Assembly (NCBI GenBank): GCA_963824345.1
Contig: CAWGOZ010000004.1
Location: forward strand, 62,001-126,000
Direction: 5' to 3'
Length of the DNA: 64,000 nt
Source of the DNA: Palsa-89 sp963824345
GTDB lineage: Bacteria > Acidobacteriota > Terriglobia > Bryobacterales > Bryobacteraceae
Shown here: positions 54,531 to 64,000 of the stretch, piece by piece
Position numbering within the stretch: position 1 is the first letter of the stretch
How the letters are laid out: every line of letters begins with the position of its first letter
Notes under the pieces: model-generated
Told to the model about the DNA's origin: nothing
The model's input: only the letters and a program-made list of their open reading frames with translations
The model's database searches: none
Made by a program: the position numbers and the translations under genes

Positions 54531-55096
54531 TGTGCGTGGCGGGCGGTGGCCTGCAAAGGATATTCCGACAGCTTCGTGTAGATGGAGCCGGCCGAGCCTG
54601 GCTGGCTGCGGTATAAATAAAATCGATCCACCACAAACCACCCGTAGTCCACCGATTCCAACTGCGCGATCGCGTTGCGCAGCGCCTGCAGCGGCGCGGG
54701 CTCTTTGATGCGCGCCAGCGTCAGGTGCGCATTGAACGGCCGGTCTTCATGCGGTATCCCGAGCGGCGCCAAAACGTCGGCGACGCCGGCCGCAAGGGCA
54801 GTCAACGCATCGCCTCCCTGTACTCCTACCCAGAAGACGCGCGGGTGGTGAGGGTTGGGATACCATCCCAGGCCCTTCACCTCCGCACGGATCGGCTCCC
54901 GTGGAGAAATCGAGCGCAGCGCGCCCTCCAATTGCGGTAGCTTATCATCCGGCCATTCGCCGATAAACTTCAGGGTCACATGCAGGTTGTAGACCGCGCT
55001 CCACTTCAAATGCGCGCACGCCCGCAAGTGCATCAGCAGACGTTCTAACCGTTCCCGCACTTCCTCCTGCGGGTCGAGCCCAACGAATAGCCGCAT
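54527..55096 (-). CDS. thpR: RNA 2',3'-cyclic phosphodiesterase
   Basis: The 189-residue product starts MRLFVGLDPQEEVRERLE and carries the two conserved HxT motifs of the 2H phosphoesterase superfamily: LHVTLKFIGEW and AHLTLARIKE, which form the catalytic pocket. ThpR cleaves 2',3'-cyclic phosphodiesters in RNA and is often called 2'-5' RNA ligase. It begins the three-gene unit thpR-plsY-gpsA, with 4-nt overlaps. An approximate promoter should lie in 55097-55185. Confidence 0.95.
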   Translation of the reverse strand: MRLFVGLDPQEEVRERLERLLMHLRACAHLKWSAVYNLHVTLKFIGEWPDDKLPQLEGALRSISPREPIRAEVKGLGWYPNPHHPRVFWVGVQGGDALTALAAGVADVLAPLGIPHEDRPFNAHLTLARIKEPAPLQALRNAIAQLESVDYGWFVVDRFYLYRSQPGSAGSIYTKLSEYPLQATARHAQ

Positions 55097-55185
55097 GCGA
55101 AGCTCCTGGCGTTCCTCCGAAGAAGGCAGGATACCAGAAAGCGGGTGAGCGGAACCGGCGCCGAGCGCGTGTATAGTATAGAACT

Positions 55186-55686
55186 ATGCTGAAGTTTCTC
55201 GCGCTTTCGCTCGCCTATGGGCTGCCCCTGTTGGCCGCCGAGGATGCCGCTCCGGCGACGTACGTCTCAAACGCCGAGGTGCTGGCGGCGCTGAAAGAAC
55301 AGCCGCCCAGTACCCAAAACTACGACAAGGTCATCAAGACCGTCGACGAAGGGGATTACAAGGTCTCGATCGTGATCCTCCGCCGGATTCCCAAGCCGGG
55401 AGTCGAAGACACTGCGCTTTCGCACGAGCGAGTTACGGAGGTCTACCAGATACTCAGCGGCTCGGGGACTTTCGAATCGGGAGGCACGATGACCAAGACC
55501 ACCTCCACCGACCTGACGGCACAAGCGGCCGGTCCCAGCACGCGGGGAACCATCGTCGGCGGCGCCTCGCGCCCCTTGGGTCCTGGCGATAGCGTGGTGA
55601 TCCTTCCCAAAGTTCCCCACCGGTTCAGCCATCTGGATGGAACCATCACTTACCTGGTGACGCGCATCGAAGCCAAAGGCAAATAG
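55186..55686 (+). CDS. exported cupin domain protein
   Basis: The 166-residue product has a signal peptide (FLALSLAYGLPLLAAE, residues 4-19) and a cupin barrel: LSHERVTEVYQILSGSGTF (conserved E/Y/G part with one His) and VILPKVPHRFSHLDG (His motif). Some metal-binding positions are unclear. It is a small exported protein of unknown substrate. It stands between the divergent thpR operon and the regulator gene at 55765. Confidence 0.85.
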   Translation: MLKFLALSLAYGLPLLAAEDAAPATYVSNAEVLAALKEQPPSTQNYDKVIKTVDEGDYKVSIVILRRIPKPGVEDTALSHERVTEVYQILSGSGTFESGGTMTKTTSTDLTAQAAGPSTRGTIVGGASRPLGPGDSVVILPKVPHRFSHLDGTITYLVTRIEAKGK

Positions 55687-55726
55687 TCGCGGATCGCTTG
55701 AGATCGCAAACCCGCCCGGTAAAGTC

Positions 55727-55757
55727 TTGACAAAATATCATATTAGATATAATCTAA
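55727..55757 (+). promoter_or_regulatory. promoter with PerR-type operator over the -10 region
   Basis: TTGACA (55727-55732) is followed after 15-17 nt by an AT-rich -10 region (TATAAT at 55748-55753 or TAATCT at 55750-55755). TTAGATATAATCTAA (55743-55757) is a 7-1-7 inverted repeat (six of seven arm positions match) resembling the PerR/Fur box, and overlaps the -10. The start codon at 55765 lies only about 8 nt after the operator with no ribosome-binding site, so the transcript may be leaderless. Confidence 0.75.
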
Positions 55758-55764
55758 GTGTTTT

Positions 55765-56211
55765 ATGGACGCCGAGGCCATTAAACGGTCCCTGGAAGGC
55801 AGCGGCTTGCGGTGCACTCCGCAGCGCTACGCCGTCATGGCTTTCTTGATGGAACACAACCGGCATCCCACGGCTGCGGAAATCTTCGAAGCCGTCAATC
55901 GCTTGGATCCGCGCTCTTCCAGGGCCACCACTTATAACAATCTGCGGGACCTGGTGCAGGCGGGTTTGGTGCGCGAAGTGGCCGTGGAGGGCCGCGCCGC
56001 GCGATTCGATGCGAAAGGCATGCGGCATCACCACTTCATTTGCGATCGCTGCGGCAATGTGGAGGACATGGAGTGGTACGACGTGCCCAGGCCTGCCTCG
56101 GGCTCTCTCGGTAAGCGGATTCTTCGCGAATGCGAACTCATTTTCCGGGGGCTCTGCGCAAAGTGCGCTCCTCGGCACGCATCCCGTTCCCTGTCGCGGG
56201 CACGCGGATAA
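55765..56211 (+). CDS. perR: Fur-family peroxide regulator (PerR-like)
   Basis: The 148-residue regulator has a winged-helix DNA-binding domain (TPQRYAVMAFLMEHNRHPTA, RATTYNNLRDLVQAGLVREV) and a C-terminal metal domain with HHHFICDRCG and FRGLCAKCAPRHA: two CxxC pairs for structural zinc and His residues for the sensing site. It is placed beside katG, and its own promoter holds a PerR-type box, so autoregulation and control of katG in response to peroxide is likely. It is similar in length to PerR of Bacillus (about 145). Confidence 0.92.
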   Translation: MDAEAIKRSLEGSGLRCTPQRYAVMAFLMEHNRHPTAAEIFEAVNRLDPRSSRATTYNNLRDLVQAGLVREVAVEGRAARFDAKGMRHHHFICDRCGNVEDMEWYDVPRPASGSLGKRILRECELIFRGLCAKCAPRHASRSLSRARG

Positions 56212-56250
56212 CGGACAGTTTTTTTGACTAATTCGAAGGAAGAGGAACAT

Positions 56251-58495
<2,245 letters not shown>

Positions 58496-58499
<4 letters not shown>

Positions 58500-59107
58500 G
58501 CGAAGTAAGCGGCATTCCAATCAGTCGGATACTGTCGAGCTCACTGCGCCTCACGCGGGATTTCTACGCCCGGCCGGCCATTGAAGTGGCGCGCGATTGC
58601 CTGGGAAAAATCTTGCTCCACGGCAACACAGCCGGCCGCATCGTCGAGGTGGAAGCGTATCTCGGCGTCAACGATCGCGCCGCTCACTCCTGGCACGGGC
58701 TCACCAATCGAACGCGCGTGATTTTCGGTCCGCCCGGCCACGCCTACGTTTATTTCATCTACGGCATGTACGAATGTTTGAATTTTGTGTGCGAGCCCGA
58801 GGGTCAGGCCGGAGCCGTGTTGATCCGAGCCATCGAGCCGCTCTCCGGATTCGCCATCATGCGCCGCCGCCGGCCCCGCGCCCGCCGCATCGAAGACCTG
58901 GCTTCCGGCCCCGGCAAACTAACGCTCGCCATGGGCATCACGCGTAAGCTCAATGGCGCCGATCTGGTCGACGGCCCATTGCAAGTCCGTCGCGCGCGAG
59001 ACGAATCACCAATCGAAGTACTCGCAACCCCGCGTATCGGCATCACTCATTGCGCCGATTGGCCGCTGCGCTTCATAATCGCGAATAATCGCTTCGTCAG
59101 CCGCTGA
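58496..59107 (+). CDS. mpg: 3-methyladenine DNA glycosylase (MPG/AAG family)
   Basis: The 203-residue product is a complete alkyladenine glycosylase: FYARPAIEVARDCLGKILLH, IVEVEAYLGVNDRAAHSWHG (catalytic Glu and the YxG(x)nHS part), AYVYFIYGMYECLNFVCE and LASGPGKLTLAMGI. It removes alkylated purines from DNA in base-excision repair. The open frame extends upstream inside katG, but the TTG at 58496 (TTGA overlap with the katG stop) is the likely start. Length fits the family (about 190-210). Confidence 0.92.
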
Positions 59108-59186
59108 ACGCAAAAGTTCGGCCACCGGTCAAACGCACGCACAACGTTAGGGAACTCGCCGCCCAATCTCCGGCCGGCCACTGGGG

Positions 59187-59552
59187 TGGGAAGCACTCTA
59201 CTCTCTCGCCGCCTTGATGGACATCGGTCTCGACCCGGCCAGCAAGCAGGCTCGCAAAATGATCGATCGCGTCCGTCGCGCCTGGCGTTTCGGCGGCTCA
59301 ACCACCGGCCTTTCCTCCACGGCGAAGCGGAGCCCTGCATCAACGGCAGAATTCTAGCCATCGGCGCATATTTCAAAGAACCGAATGACGCTCCTCGTTC
59401 CCAACGTTTTGGCACTACAACGTCTTGCGTTGAACCTGATGCATCCCGAATATATTCCCTTGGAGATGGAGACCGGGGTCGGTAGCGCCAGCCGCTGGAA
59501 CACACTGCGCGCTCTCCGGGTTCTGCGTTGGTACAACGGCTCAGCGTGGTAG
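59187..59552 (+). pseudogene. decayed fragment resembling a squalene-cyclase/prenyltransferase-repeat protein
   Basis: Reading frames shift at least twice: EALYSLAALMDIGLDPAS and ARKMIDRVRRAWRFGG in one frame, HRPFLHGEAEPCINGRILAI and GAYFKEPNDA in a second, and PEYIPLEMETGVGSASRWN and TLRALRVLRWYN in the first again, ending in a stop near 59550. The order and words match C-terminal cyclase-like repeats (HGExEPCINGRxLAxGAYF). No full-length protein remains. The gap 59108-59540 holds nothing else that I can see. Confidence 0.75.
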
Positions 59553-59984
59553 TCGCGGCTTGAACTCGGGCCACCGCAGAAACGCCACCGGGCTGATGTT
59601 GAAATGCTTTCCGAGTTTGAGCGCCTGTTTTGGCCCAACGGCGCGTTTACCCGACAAAATCTCAGACACGTGGCTCTTACCCCCGAGCACCTCTCGAAGA
59701 TCTTTCGGTGACTGGCCGTTCTGTTCGAGCAGAAACCGAATCAACTCCGATTGTTTTAGATCGGAGGTAAGGTCTCGATACTGGTTGGATTCGAAGACTT
59801 CAATTGCAGTGCTGAGGACTTTGAGCAAAGCATCTTCATCGCGGCTGCGTTCTCGGCGCATTAGATTCCTAACAGTAGCCAGAGCCCGTTCGTTATCGGC
59901 TCGATCCTGAATCACAAGATCAGCCACGGCTACCTTGCCGCGGTGCATCATGATGGGTTCGGTCTGTGTTGCCATGGTGGTCAC
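59541..59984 (-). CDS. higA: antitoxin of the HigA type
   Basis: The product of up to 147 residues (ATG at 59984 or 59975) has a helix-turn-helix domain near its C-terminus: SELIRFLLEQNGQSPKDLREVLGGKSHVSEILSGKRAVGPKQALKLGKHF (quoted in sections), as in HigA-type XRE antitoxins, and an N-terminal helical region (NERALATVRNLMRRERSRDED) that probably holds the toxin contact. Its start overlaps the stop of the toxin gene (59981-59984), in the reversed toxin-first order that marks hig loci. It should neutralise HigB and repress the operon. Confidence 0.9.
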   Translation of the reverse strand: MTTMATQTEPIMMHRGKVAVADLVIQDRADNERALATVRNLMRRERSRDEDALLKVLSTAIEVFESNQYRDLTSDLKQSELIRFLLEQNGQSPKDLREVLGGKSHVSEILSGKRAVGPKQALKLGKHFNISPVAFLRWPEFKPRLPR

Positions 59985-60259
59985 CTTTGTCTACTGTATT
60001 CGCTGTGGGTCTGCACGTCCGTCACTAAGACTATCTGCGACTTGAAATCCACGACCGCCCTAAGCCGGTAGTTGTTACCGCCGATGTTGAAGACGACTTG
60101 GTCACCTGCCAGGTCGGCACTCCCAAACGTGGCCTTCAATTCAACCAGGTTCTTCCACCCGGCCGACTGGACGGCTTTTTCCCAGGCCGCCAATCGTTTT
60201 CGAGCTGCGGCATGACGGCGGGCAAAGTCATCGAGCTTCCCTCTGCCGAGGATTTGCAC
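59981..60259 (-). CDS. higB: toxin of the HigB type
   Basis: The 92-residue product starts at GTG (60259) and shows the HigB/RelE-superfamily pattern: LDDFARRHAAARKRLAAWEKAV, GWKNLVELKATFGSADLAG, FNIGGNNYRLRAVVDF and the C-terminal VLVTDVQTHSEYSRQR. It matches the HigB_toxin group (ribosome-dependent mRNA endonuclease). It is upstream of and coupled to the antitoxin, with a 4-nt overlap. Confidence 0.92.
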   Translation of the reverse strand: MQILGRGKLDDFARRHAAARKRLAAWEKAVQSAGWKNLVELKATFGSADLAGDQVVFNIGGNNYRLRAVVDFKSQIVLVTDVQTHSEYSRQR

Positions 60260-60268
60260 CTGGGCTCA

Positions 60269-60288
60269 GGTTACCATACTTGGGAACC
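60269..60288. promoter_or_regulatory. candidate operator upstream of higBA
   Basis: GGTTACCATACTTGGGAACC is an imperfect inverted repeat of two 7-nt arms (six of seven match) spaced by 6 nt, 10 bp upstream of the GTG start of higB. It is a plausible site for autorepression by the HigA/HigB complex. Confidence 0.5.
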
Positions 60289-60702
60289 CCCCGGGAGTGA
60301 CCCTCCGCCCGGCTCGCGCCAGTGACGCATCTGGCCGAACCGGATTCCCTTTTTCCATCAACCGCTTGCGCTGCCTCCCCCCCCTGCGTTCGCGTAGCTG
60401 CTTGCCTTACCCTGGTCCTGATGATTCTGCTCCTAACCCATCCCGTCAACAGTGTGCCCGAGTCCAAGAATATGAGGAAATACGCGACCAAACACAAAAC
60501 TAGCCCTAATGCGCCACCTCGCCCGTAACCCCATGAAAAATCAAGCCAACCTAAAATTTCCAGCTCCCGCCAACGTTGCCCGCACTAGGGCTATCACCAC
60601 CATCCCGCCTAGGTCATAAGCGCAAATGCCTATACCCCGTAAGCATTTCACTGCGTAGTATTCCGCACCTGCCAGCCCTAACATGGAAACGAGCTTGTGC
60701 CG
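60289..60702. other. intergenic stretch without a recognisable gene
   Basis: About 410 bp lie between the hig locus and the next gene. Open frames here are short, on both strands, with no domain or codon bias that supports them. The composition is less GC-rich toward 60480-60700. Nothing else is seen. Confidence 0.6.
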
Positions 60703-61863
60703 ATGAGGTGTCGCTATTGCAATATCGCCCTTGCGCCGTTGCGCAGCATCGCCGATGCCGAGTTCTGTTGCGACCAACACCGCAATGCCTTCCAGCAACA
60801 GCCGGCTGCCGTTCCAGAAACTCCCGTCGCGCCCGCCGAGCCGGAAGTGGTATCTCCTGCCCTCCGGATGTTGCGGCTTAAATTCCCGCTGCAACCGGCG
60901 GCTGTGCCGGAAACCGTTCCAGACGTCGCGCCGCCTGAGGCTTCGGCCGAGATCGGATTTTCCAGCGCGCCGGAGCTTCCGGTTCGAGAAGAGACGCTAA
61001 AACCTCCCTCCGAAGATGTCGAGCCCGCCACGCCCCGGCCGCCCAGCACGCCAGCTTTCTGGCAATGGATCCGCGCAACTTGGCGTGGCGCCCCGCGCGA
61101 TCTCAAGCTCGTCACCGTGGCGCTGCCGGTTGTGGCGGCGCTGGCGATCGCCGTATCCTTCCCCAAAACACCGATCCAGGCCGGGGCCCCCGCCGAGATG
61201 ACCCAGATCTCGAAGCTGGTTAATGAACGTTGGAAGGACCTGAACGAGACTATCTCCAGCCGCGCCGCCATTTCCTACGCCGACGACTTCCGCTCCGGGC
61301 TGGATGCTTGGGAGAGCCGTGCCAACCGGACCACCAACTGGTCGTACGACGCGGCCGGATTCGTTCGTCCCGGCCCGCTGGCCATCTTCAAGCCCACCCT
61401 CGATCTGGTCGATTACCGCTTCGAATTCCTGGGCGCAATCGATCAGAAGGCCATGGGCTGGGTGTTTCGGGCCGAGGATCTGAAGAACTACTACGCCATG
61501 AAGTTCGTCGTCGTCAAGCCCGGTCCGCTGCCTCTGATCGACATGGTCCGCTATGCGGTGATCGACGGCCAGGAAGGGCCGCACGTGCACAAGCCCTTGC
61601 CGATGACGGCGCGCAGCGACATGCTGTATCGCGTCTTGGTGGACGTGCGCGGAGCCGATTTCACCGTCATGGCGCAGGACCAGGTGGTGGATTTCTGGAC
61701 CGATCATCGTTTGCAACATGGCGGCGTCGGGTTCTTTGCCAGCCGCGGCGAGCGCTCCCGGCTGCGCTGGGTCGAAGTCTCGCATCAGTACGATGCGCTG
61801 GGAAGAGTGTGCGCCTATCTTGCGCCCTACGGAATTGAGGGCAGAAACGGAACTTTCAACTAA
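60703..61863 (+). CDS. hypothetical membrane protein with zinc-knuckle N-terminus and jellyroll-like C-terminus
   Basis: The ~386-residue product starts at ATG 60703 (GTG 60697 possible). Residues 1-30 hold CRYC...FCCDQHRNAF, a four-ligand zinc-knuckle-like motif. Then follows a Pro/Ala-rich linker, one membrane helix (LVTVALPVVAALAIAVSF, about 140-158), and a C-terminal domain of ~200 residues (DDFRSGLDAWESR, GWVFRAEDLKNYYAMKFVV, GGVGFFASRGERSRLRW) like a LamG/DUF1080-type jellyroll. It is therefore a single-pass protein with the jellyroll outside. It is followed within 5 bp by a TPR gene, so the two probably work together. Function is unknown. Confidence 0.82.
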   Translation: MRCRYCNIALAPLRSIADAEFCCDQHRNAFQQQPAAVPETPVAPAEPEVVSPALRMLRLKFPLQPAAVPETVPDVAPPEASAEIGFSSAPELPVREETLKPPSEDVEPATPRPPSTPAFWQWIRATWRGAPRDLKLVTVALPVVAALAIAVSFPKTPIQAGAPAEMTQISKLVNERWKDLNETISSRAAISYADDFRSGLDAWESRANRTTNWSYDAAGFVRPGPLAIFKPTLDLVDYRFEFLGAIDQKAMGWVFRAEDLKNYYAMKFVVVKPGPLPLIDMVRYAVIDGQEGPHVHKPLPMTARSDMLYRVLVDVRGADFTVMAQDQVVDFWTDHRLQHGGVGFFASRGERSRLRWVEVSHQYDALGRVCAYLAPYGIEGRNGTFN

Positions 61864-61865
61864 TC

Positions 61866-63467
61866 ATGAGCCAAATCACGCCGGCCACATCCCCTTCGGA
61901 ATCACCCAAGCCCGCCAATCTTGCCAGAGCGGTTTCCCTACATATGGAGGGAAGGCTTGCCGAAGCCCTGGATGAAATCAACCGGGCGCTCGACGCCGGG
62001 GACGCTACGCCCGAGATCCTTTCCGCGAAAGCGCAGATCCAGTTCGAACTGGAGATGTACGAGGATGCGGCCCAGAGCTATGCCAAACTGCTGACCATGC
62101 ATCCCCGCCACGCCAATGCGAATCTGAACCTGGCGGTGTGTCTGGAGCGCCTGGGGCGCTGGCAGGAAGCGGCGGACTTTTTCGAAAAAGCGGCTCAAGC
62201 GCAGCCGGACCGGCTGGACTCGCGGCTGGGTCTCGGCATCGCGCAACTGCATTTGGAAAAACCCGACGCGGCGGCCGAGAGCTTCGAGCGCGTGCTCGAA
62301 CAGCAGCCCGACAACGTCACCGCGCTGTTCGGCAAGGCCGTCACCCTGCAGCTCCAGTGGAACTTCGATCCAGCCGCGCGAATCTATGAATCCATCCTGG
62401 CCGCCAATCCTGAGTTCGAAGAATGCCTCATTAACCTGGTCACCATCGGCATGGCGCGCAAGGATCATGGCCTGATCTCGGATTATTCGGAACGGCTCCT
62501 GCGGCTGCGCCCTAATTCGCAGACCGCGCTGGAAGGCCTGGCCACCTGCGCGTTTGCCGCCGCCGATTACGAAGCCGCGCTGCGCTACTGCGCCAAGCTG
62601 GTGGAATACACGCCCGATAGCTTTGACCGCTGGTTCAATCTGGGCGTGGCCCAGCAAAAAACCGGCCACCTGGTGGAAGCCGCCAAGGCTTATTCGGAGG
62701 CAGTCCGGATTCGTCCCGACGCCAGCCAGGCATATGTGAATCTGGGCGTGATTCAGCAGGAATCCGGCGATCTGGCCAAAGCCCGCGCCGCCTACGAAAA
62801 GGCGCTCGAAATCTCTCCCGATCAGATCGAAGTCCTGCACAATCTCGCGGCCGTTCTCGACAAGCAAGGCTCCAAGGACGAAGCCGAGCGCATCTACACG
62901 CGCATTCTCGCCAAGAACCCGGATCTGGAAGAGGTCTGGTTCCGGCTCGGCTATCTGCGGTTGGAGCGTGGCGATTATCGCGGCGGCGCGGAAGCGTTTG
63001 GCGCCTGCACCCAGAAGCGGTCCCCGTGGGCGGAAGCGGAGTTGAACCTGGGCATCTGCTGCTGGAACATGGGCGACCAGGAAGGCGCCGGCAAAGCGTT
63101 CGAAACTGTTCTGGCGGCCAATCCCGATTCCATCGACGCTCTGCGCGGCTTGGCGGCGCTCGCGGTCGAACGCAACAATCTCGACCAGGCGCTGGAACAT
63201 CAGGCTCGTTTAATCGAAAAGGGCGAGCGCAGTCCGGAGCTGTTCTATAACACCGGCCTTTTGCTGCATAAGTCGGGCCAGCTGCGGGATGCCGAACACC
63301 TGTATCGCGAAGCGCTGCAGGAACGCGATCAATTTCCCGAAGCGCTCCTCAATCTGGGCCACGTACTGAAAGGCCTGGGCCAGCAGGACGAGGCCCGCGA
63401 TTGCTGGAAACGCGCTCTCGAACAAAAACCCGAGCTCGCCGAAAGTTACTTTAGCAAGCCCAACTAA
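61866..63467 (+). CDS. tetratricopeptide repeat protein
   Basis: The 533-residue protein consists of TPR units almost throughout (for example ANLNLAVCLERLGRWQEAAD, AYVNLGVIQQESGDLAKARA, EVLHNLAAVLDKQGSKDEAE and ALLNLGHVLKGLGQQDEARD), at least a dozen in number. No signal peptide or membrane segment is seen. TPR proteins scaffold multiprotein complexes. It begins 3 bp after the stop of the zinc-knuckle/jellyroll gene. Confidence 0.93.
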   Translation: MSQITPATSPSESPKPANLARAVSLHMEGRLAEALDEINRALDAGDATPEILSAKAQIQFELEMYEDAAQSYAKLLTMHPRHANANLNLAVCLERLGRWQEAADFFEKAAQAQPDRLDSRLGLGIAQLHLEKPDAAAESFERVLEQQPDNVTALFGKAVTLQLQWNFDPAARIYESILAANPEFEECLINLVTIGMARKDHGLISDYSERLLRLRPNSQTALEGLATCAFAAADYEAALRYCAKLVEYTPDSFDRWFNLGVAQQKTGHLVEAAKAYSEAVRIRPDASQAYVNLGVIQQESGDLAKARAAYEKALEISPDQIEVLHNLAAVLDKQGSKDEAERIYTRILAKNPDLEEVWFRLGYLRLERGDYRGGAEAFGACTQKRSPWAEAELNLGICCWNMGDQEGAGKAFETVLAANPDSIDALRGLAALAVERNNLDQALEHQARLIEKGERSPELFYNTGLLLHKSGQLRDAEHLYREALQERDQFPEALLNLGHVLKGLGQQDEARDCWKRALEQKPELAESYFSKPN

Positions 63468-63487
63468 CCCGCTCCCGGCTCCGTGGC

Positions 63488-63505
63488 GCACGCACCCTTG
63501 CGTGC
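63488..63505. repeat. short hairpin, REP-like
   Basis: GCACGCA-CCCT-TGCGTGC is a perfect 7-bp stem with a 4-nt loop, just after the TPR gene. It may be a transcription terminator-like or REP element; no T-run follows. Confidence 0.6.
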
Positions 63506-63527
63506 GGACCTACGCTACCCTTACTGC

Positions 63528-63740
63528 GTGAGTCCTCTTACATTGTTTGGGTTGTTCGCCGTTTCGGCGATGCTGATTTGTTATGCGCTGGAAAAACGCA
63601 GTCCGTGGTTCATCTTGGGTTTCGCCTGCTCGTGCGCCCTGGGATCCGCTTACGGGTTCCTGCAAGGCGCTTGGCCATTCGGGTTGGTGGAGGGCATTTG
63701 GACCATCGTGGCGGCGCGCAGATGGTGGCTCGCTCGCTAG
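63528..63740 (+). CDS. small integral membrane protein
   Basis: The ~70-residue product (GTG at 63528; another GTG at 63483 in frame) has two or three hydrophobic segments (TLFGLFAVSAMLICYALE, WFILGFACSCALGSAYGFLQ) and the typical closing WPFGLVEGIWTIVAARRWW. I recognise this as a small conserved membrane protein of unknown function. Its 3' end overlaps the start of the acetyltransferase gene by 19 nt. Confidence 0.8.
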   Translation: MSPLTLFGLFAVSAMLICYALEKRSPWFILGFACSCALGSAYGFLQGAWPFGLVEGIWTIVAARRWWLAR

Positions 63741-64000
63741 ACGTTGAAGTCCGTAGATTCGCCCGCCGGGATTTGCAACGCGTGCTCGCAATCGAACGGG
63801 CTTCGTTCGGGAAGGACGCTTGGCCGCCCGAACTGTTCCTCGAATATTGGCGCGCCAGCCCGGAGCTTTTCCTGATTGCAAAACACCGCCGCAGAATCGC
63901 CGGCTACAGCATCACTCGAACGGATTGGCGCGGCGCGGAACTGGAATCCATCGCAGTGCATCCGCGGCTGCGTGGGCGCGGCGTGGCGCAAGCCCTGATC
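63722..64000 (+). CDS. GNAT family N-acetyltransferase, truncated by the window edge
   Basis: The first 93 residues are visible: VRRFARRDLQRVLAIERASFG, ELFLIAKHRRRIAGYSITRT, LESIAVHPRLRGRGVAQALI. The motif RLRGRGVA is the acetyl-CoA pyrophosphate loop (R/QxxGxG/A), as in RimI-like enzymes. The substrate is not clear. The gene starts at ATG 63722 and runs beyond the window. Confidence 0.88.
   Translation, partial: MVARSLDVEVRRFARRDLQRVLAIERASFGKDAWPPELFLEYWRASPELFLIAKHRRRIAGYSITRTDWRGAELESIAVHPRLRGRGVAQALI

Noticed and set aside
60289..60702. Short open frames, such as one at 60322-60528
   Set aside because: No ribosome-binding site, no conserved word and a composition unlike neighbouring genes.
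61938..63200. A 420-codon minus-strand open frame opposite the TPR gene
   Set aside because: The repetitive coding of the TPR gene explains the open frame; the translation shows no fold of its own.

Overview
The window is a 64 kb piece of a GC-rich (roughly 60% G+C) bacterial chromosome, most likely from an Acidobacteriota member of the Bryobacterales/Solibacteraceae. The strongest clue is the secreted protein at 12933-14213, whose C-terminal half resembles the domain family first defined in Solibacter usitatus (TIGR03437 type). Two paralogous secreted proteins with a GHWEGDTLVVD core (22441-24261), a DUF6152-type protein and many small secreted proteins fit the same group. No rRNA, tRNA, CRISPR array or prophage was seen, so the overall content is that of a chromosome with one insertion sequence.

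Layout. 1-3995 (minus): an ABC-2 exporter followed by two tandem TolC-like outer-membrane genes, the second cut by the window edge. 4103-12879: household genes, namely a quinone-oxidoreductase-like protein, an RRM RNA-binding protein, a haem-motif secreted protein, a ferritin-like protein, a carboxymuconolactone-decarboxylase-like protein coupled to DUF1697 and ABC-F genes, a duplicated alpha/beta hydrolase and a cupin. 14200-20383 (minus): a tight four-gene run of LLM flavin oxidoreductase, RetSat/CrtI-like FAD oxidoreductase, a GT2 glycosyltransferase fused to a methyltransferase, and a polytopic membrane protein. 20522-22400: a DUF6496 gene and a 1.56 kb IS1202/ISNCY-type insertion sequence inside a short repeat array. 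24768-27676: a receiver protein with a degenerate kinase region, a CpaE-like ATPase and a stand-alone receiver. 27673-32828: transketolase, APC permease, exported chorismate mutase and a bicupin oxalate-decarboxylase-like enzyme.

32847-48365 is a regulator and efflux block. A NarX/NarL-type two-component pair lies divergent to an RND operon (adaptor, permease, TolC). Two LuxR-type regulators with near-identical HTH domains converge next to it, followed by a second, heavy-metal-type RND operon. 48382-48771 holds short tandem repeats, REP-like hairpins and a perfect 24-nt palindrome. 48790-53012 encodes two secreted proteins, the second an alkaline-phosphatase-superfamily enzyme. 52921-55096 (minus) is thpR-plsY-gpsA. 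55765-58499 is a PerR-like regulator plus katG, with a PerR-type operator over the regulator promoter. Then come a 3-methyladenine DNA glycosylase, a decayed cyclase-like fragment, a higBA toxin-antitoxin pair, a zinc-knuckle/jellyroll protein with a TPR protein, a small membrane protein and a truncated acetyltransferase.

Three otherwise well conserved genes (the first RND permease, the second RND adaptor, katG) are broken by eight apparent frameshifts. Every one behaves as a single extra base, with no deletions, which looks more like local consensus error than decay. They are annotated here as whole frameshifted genes.
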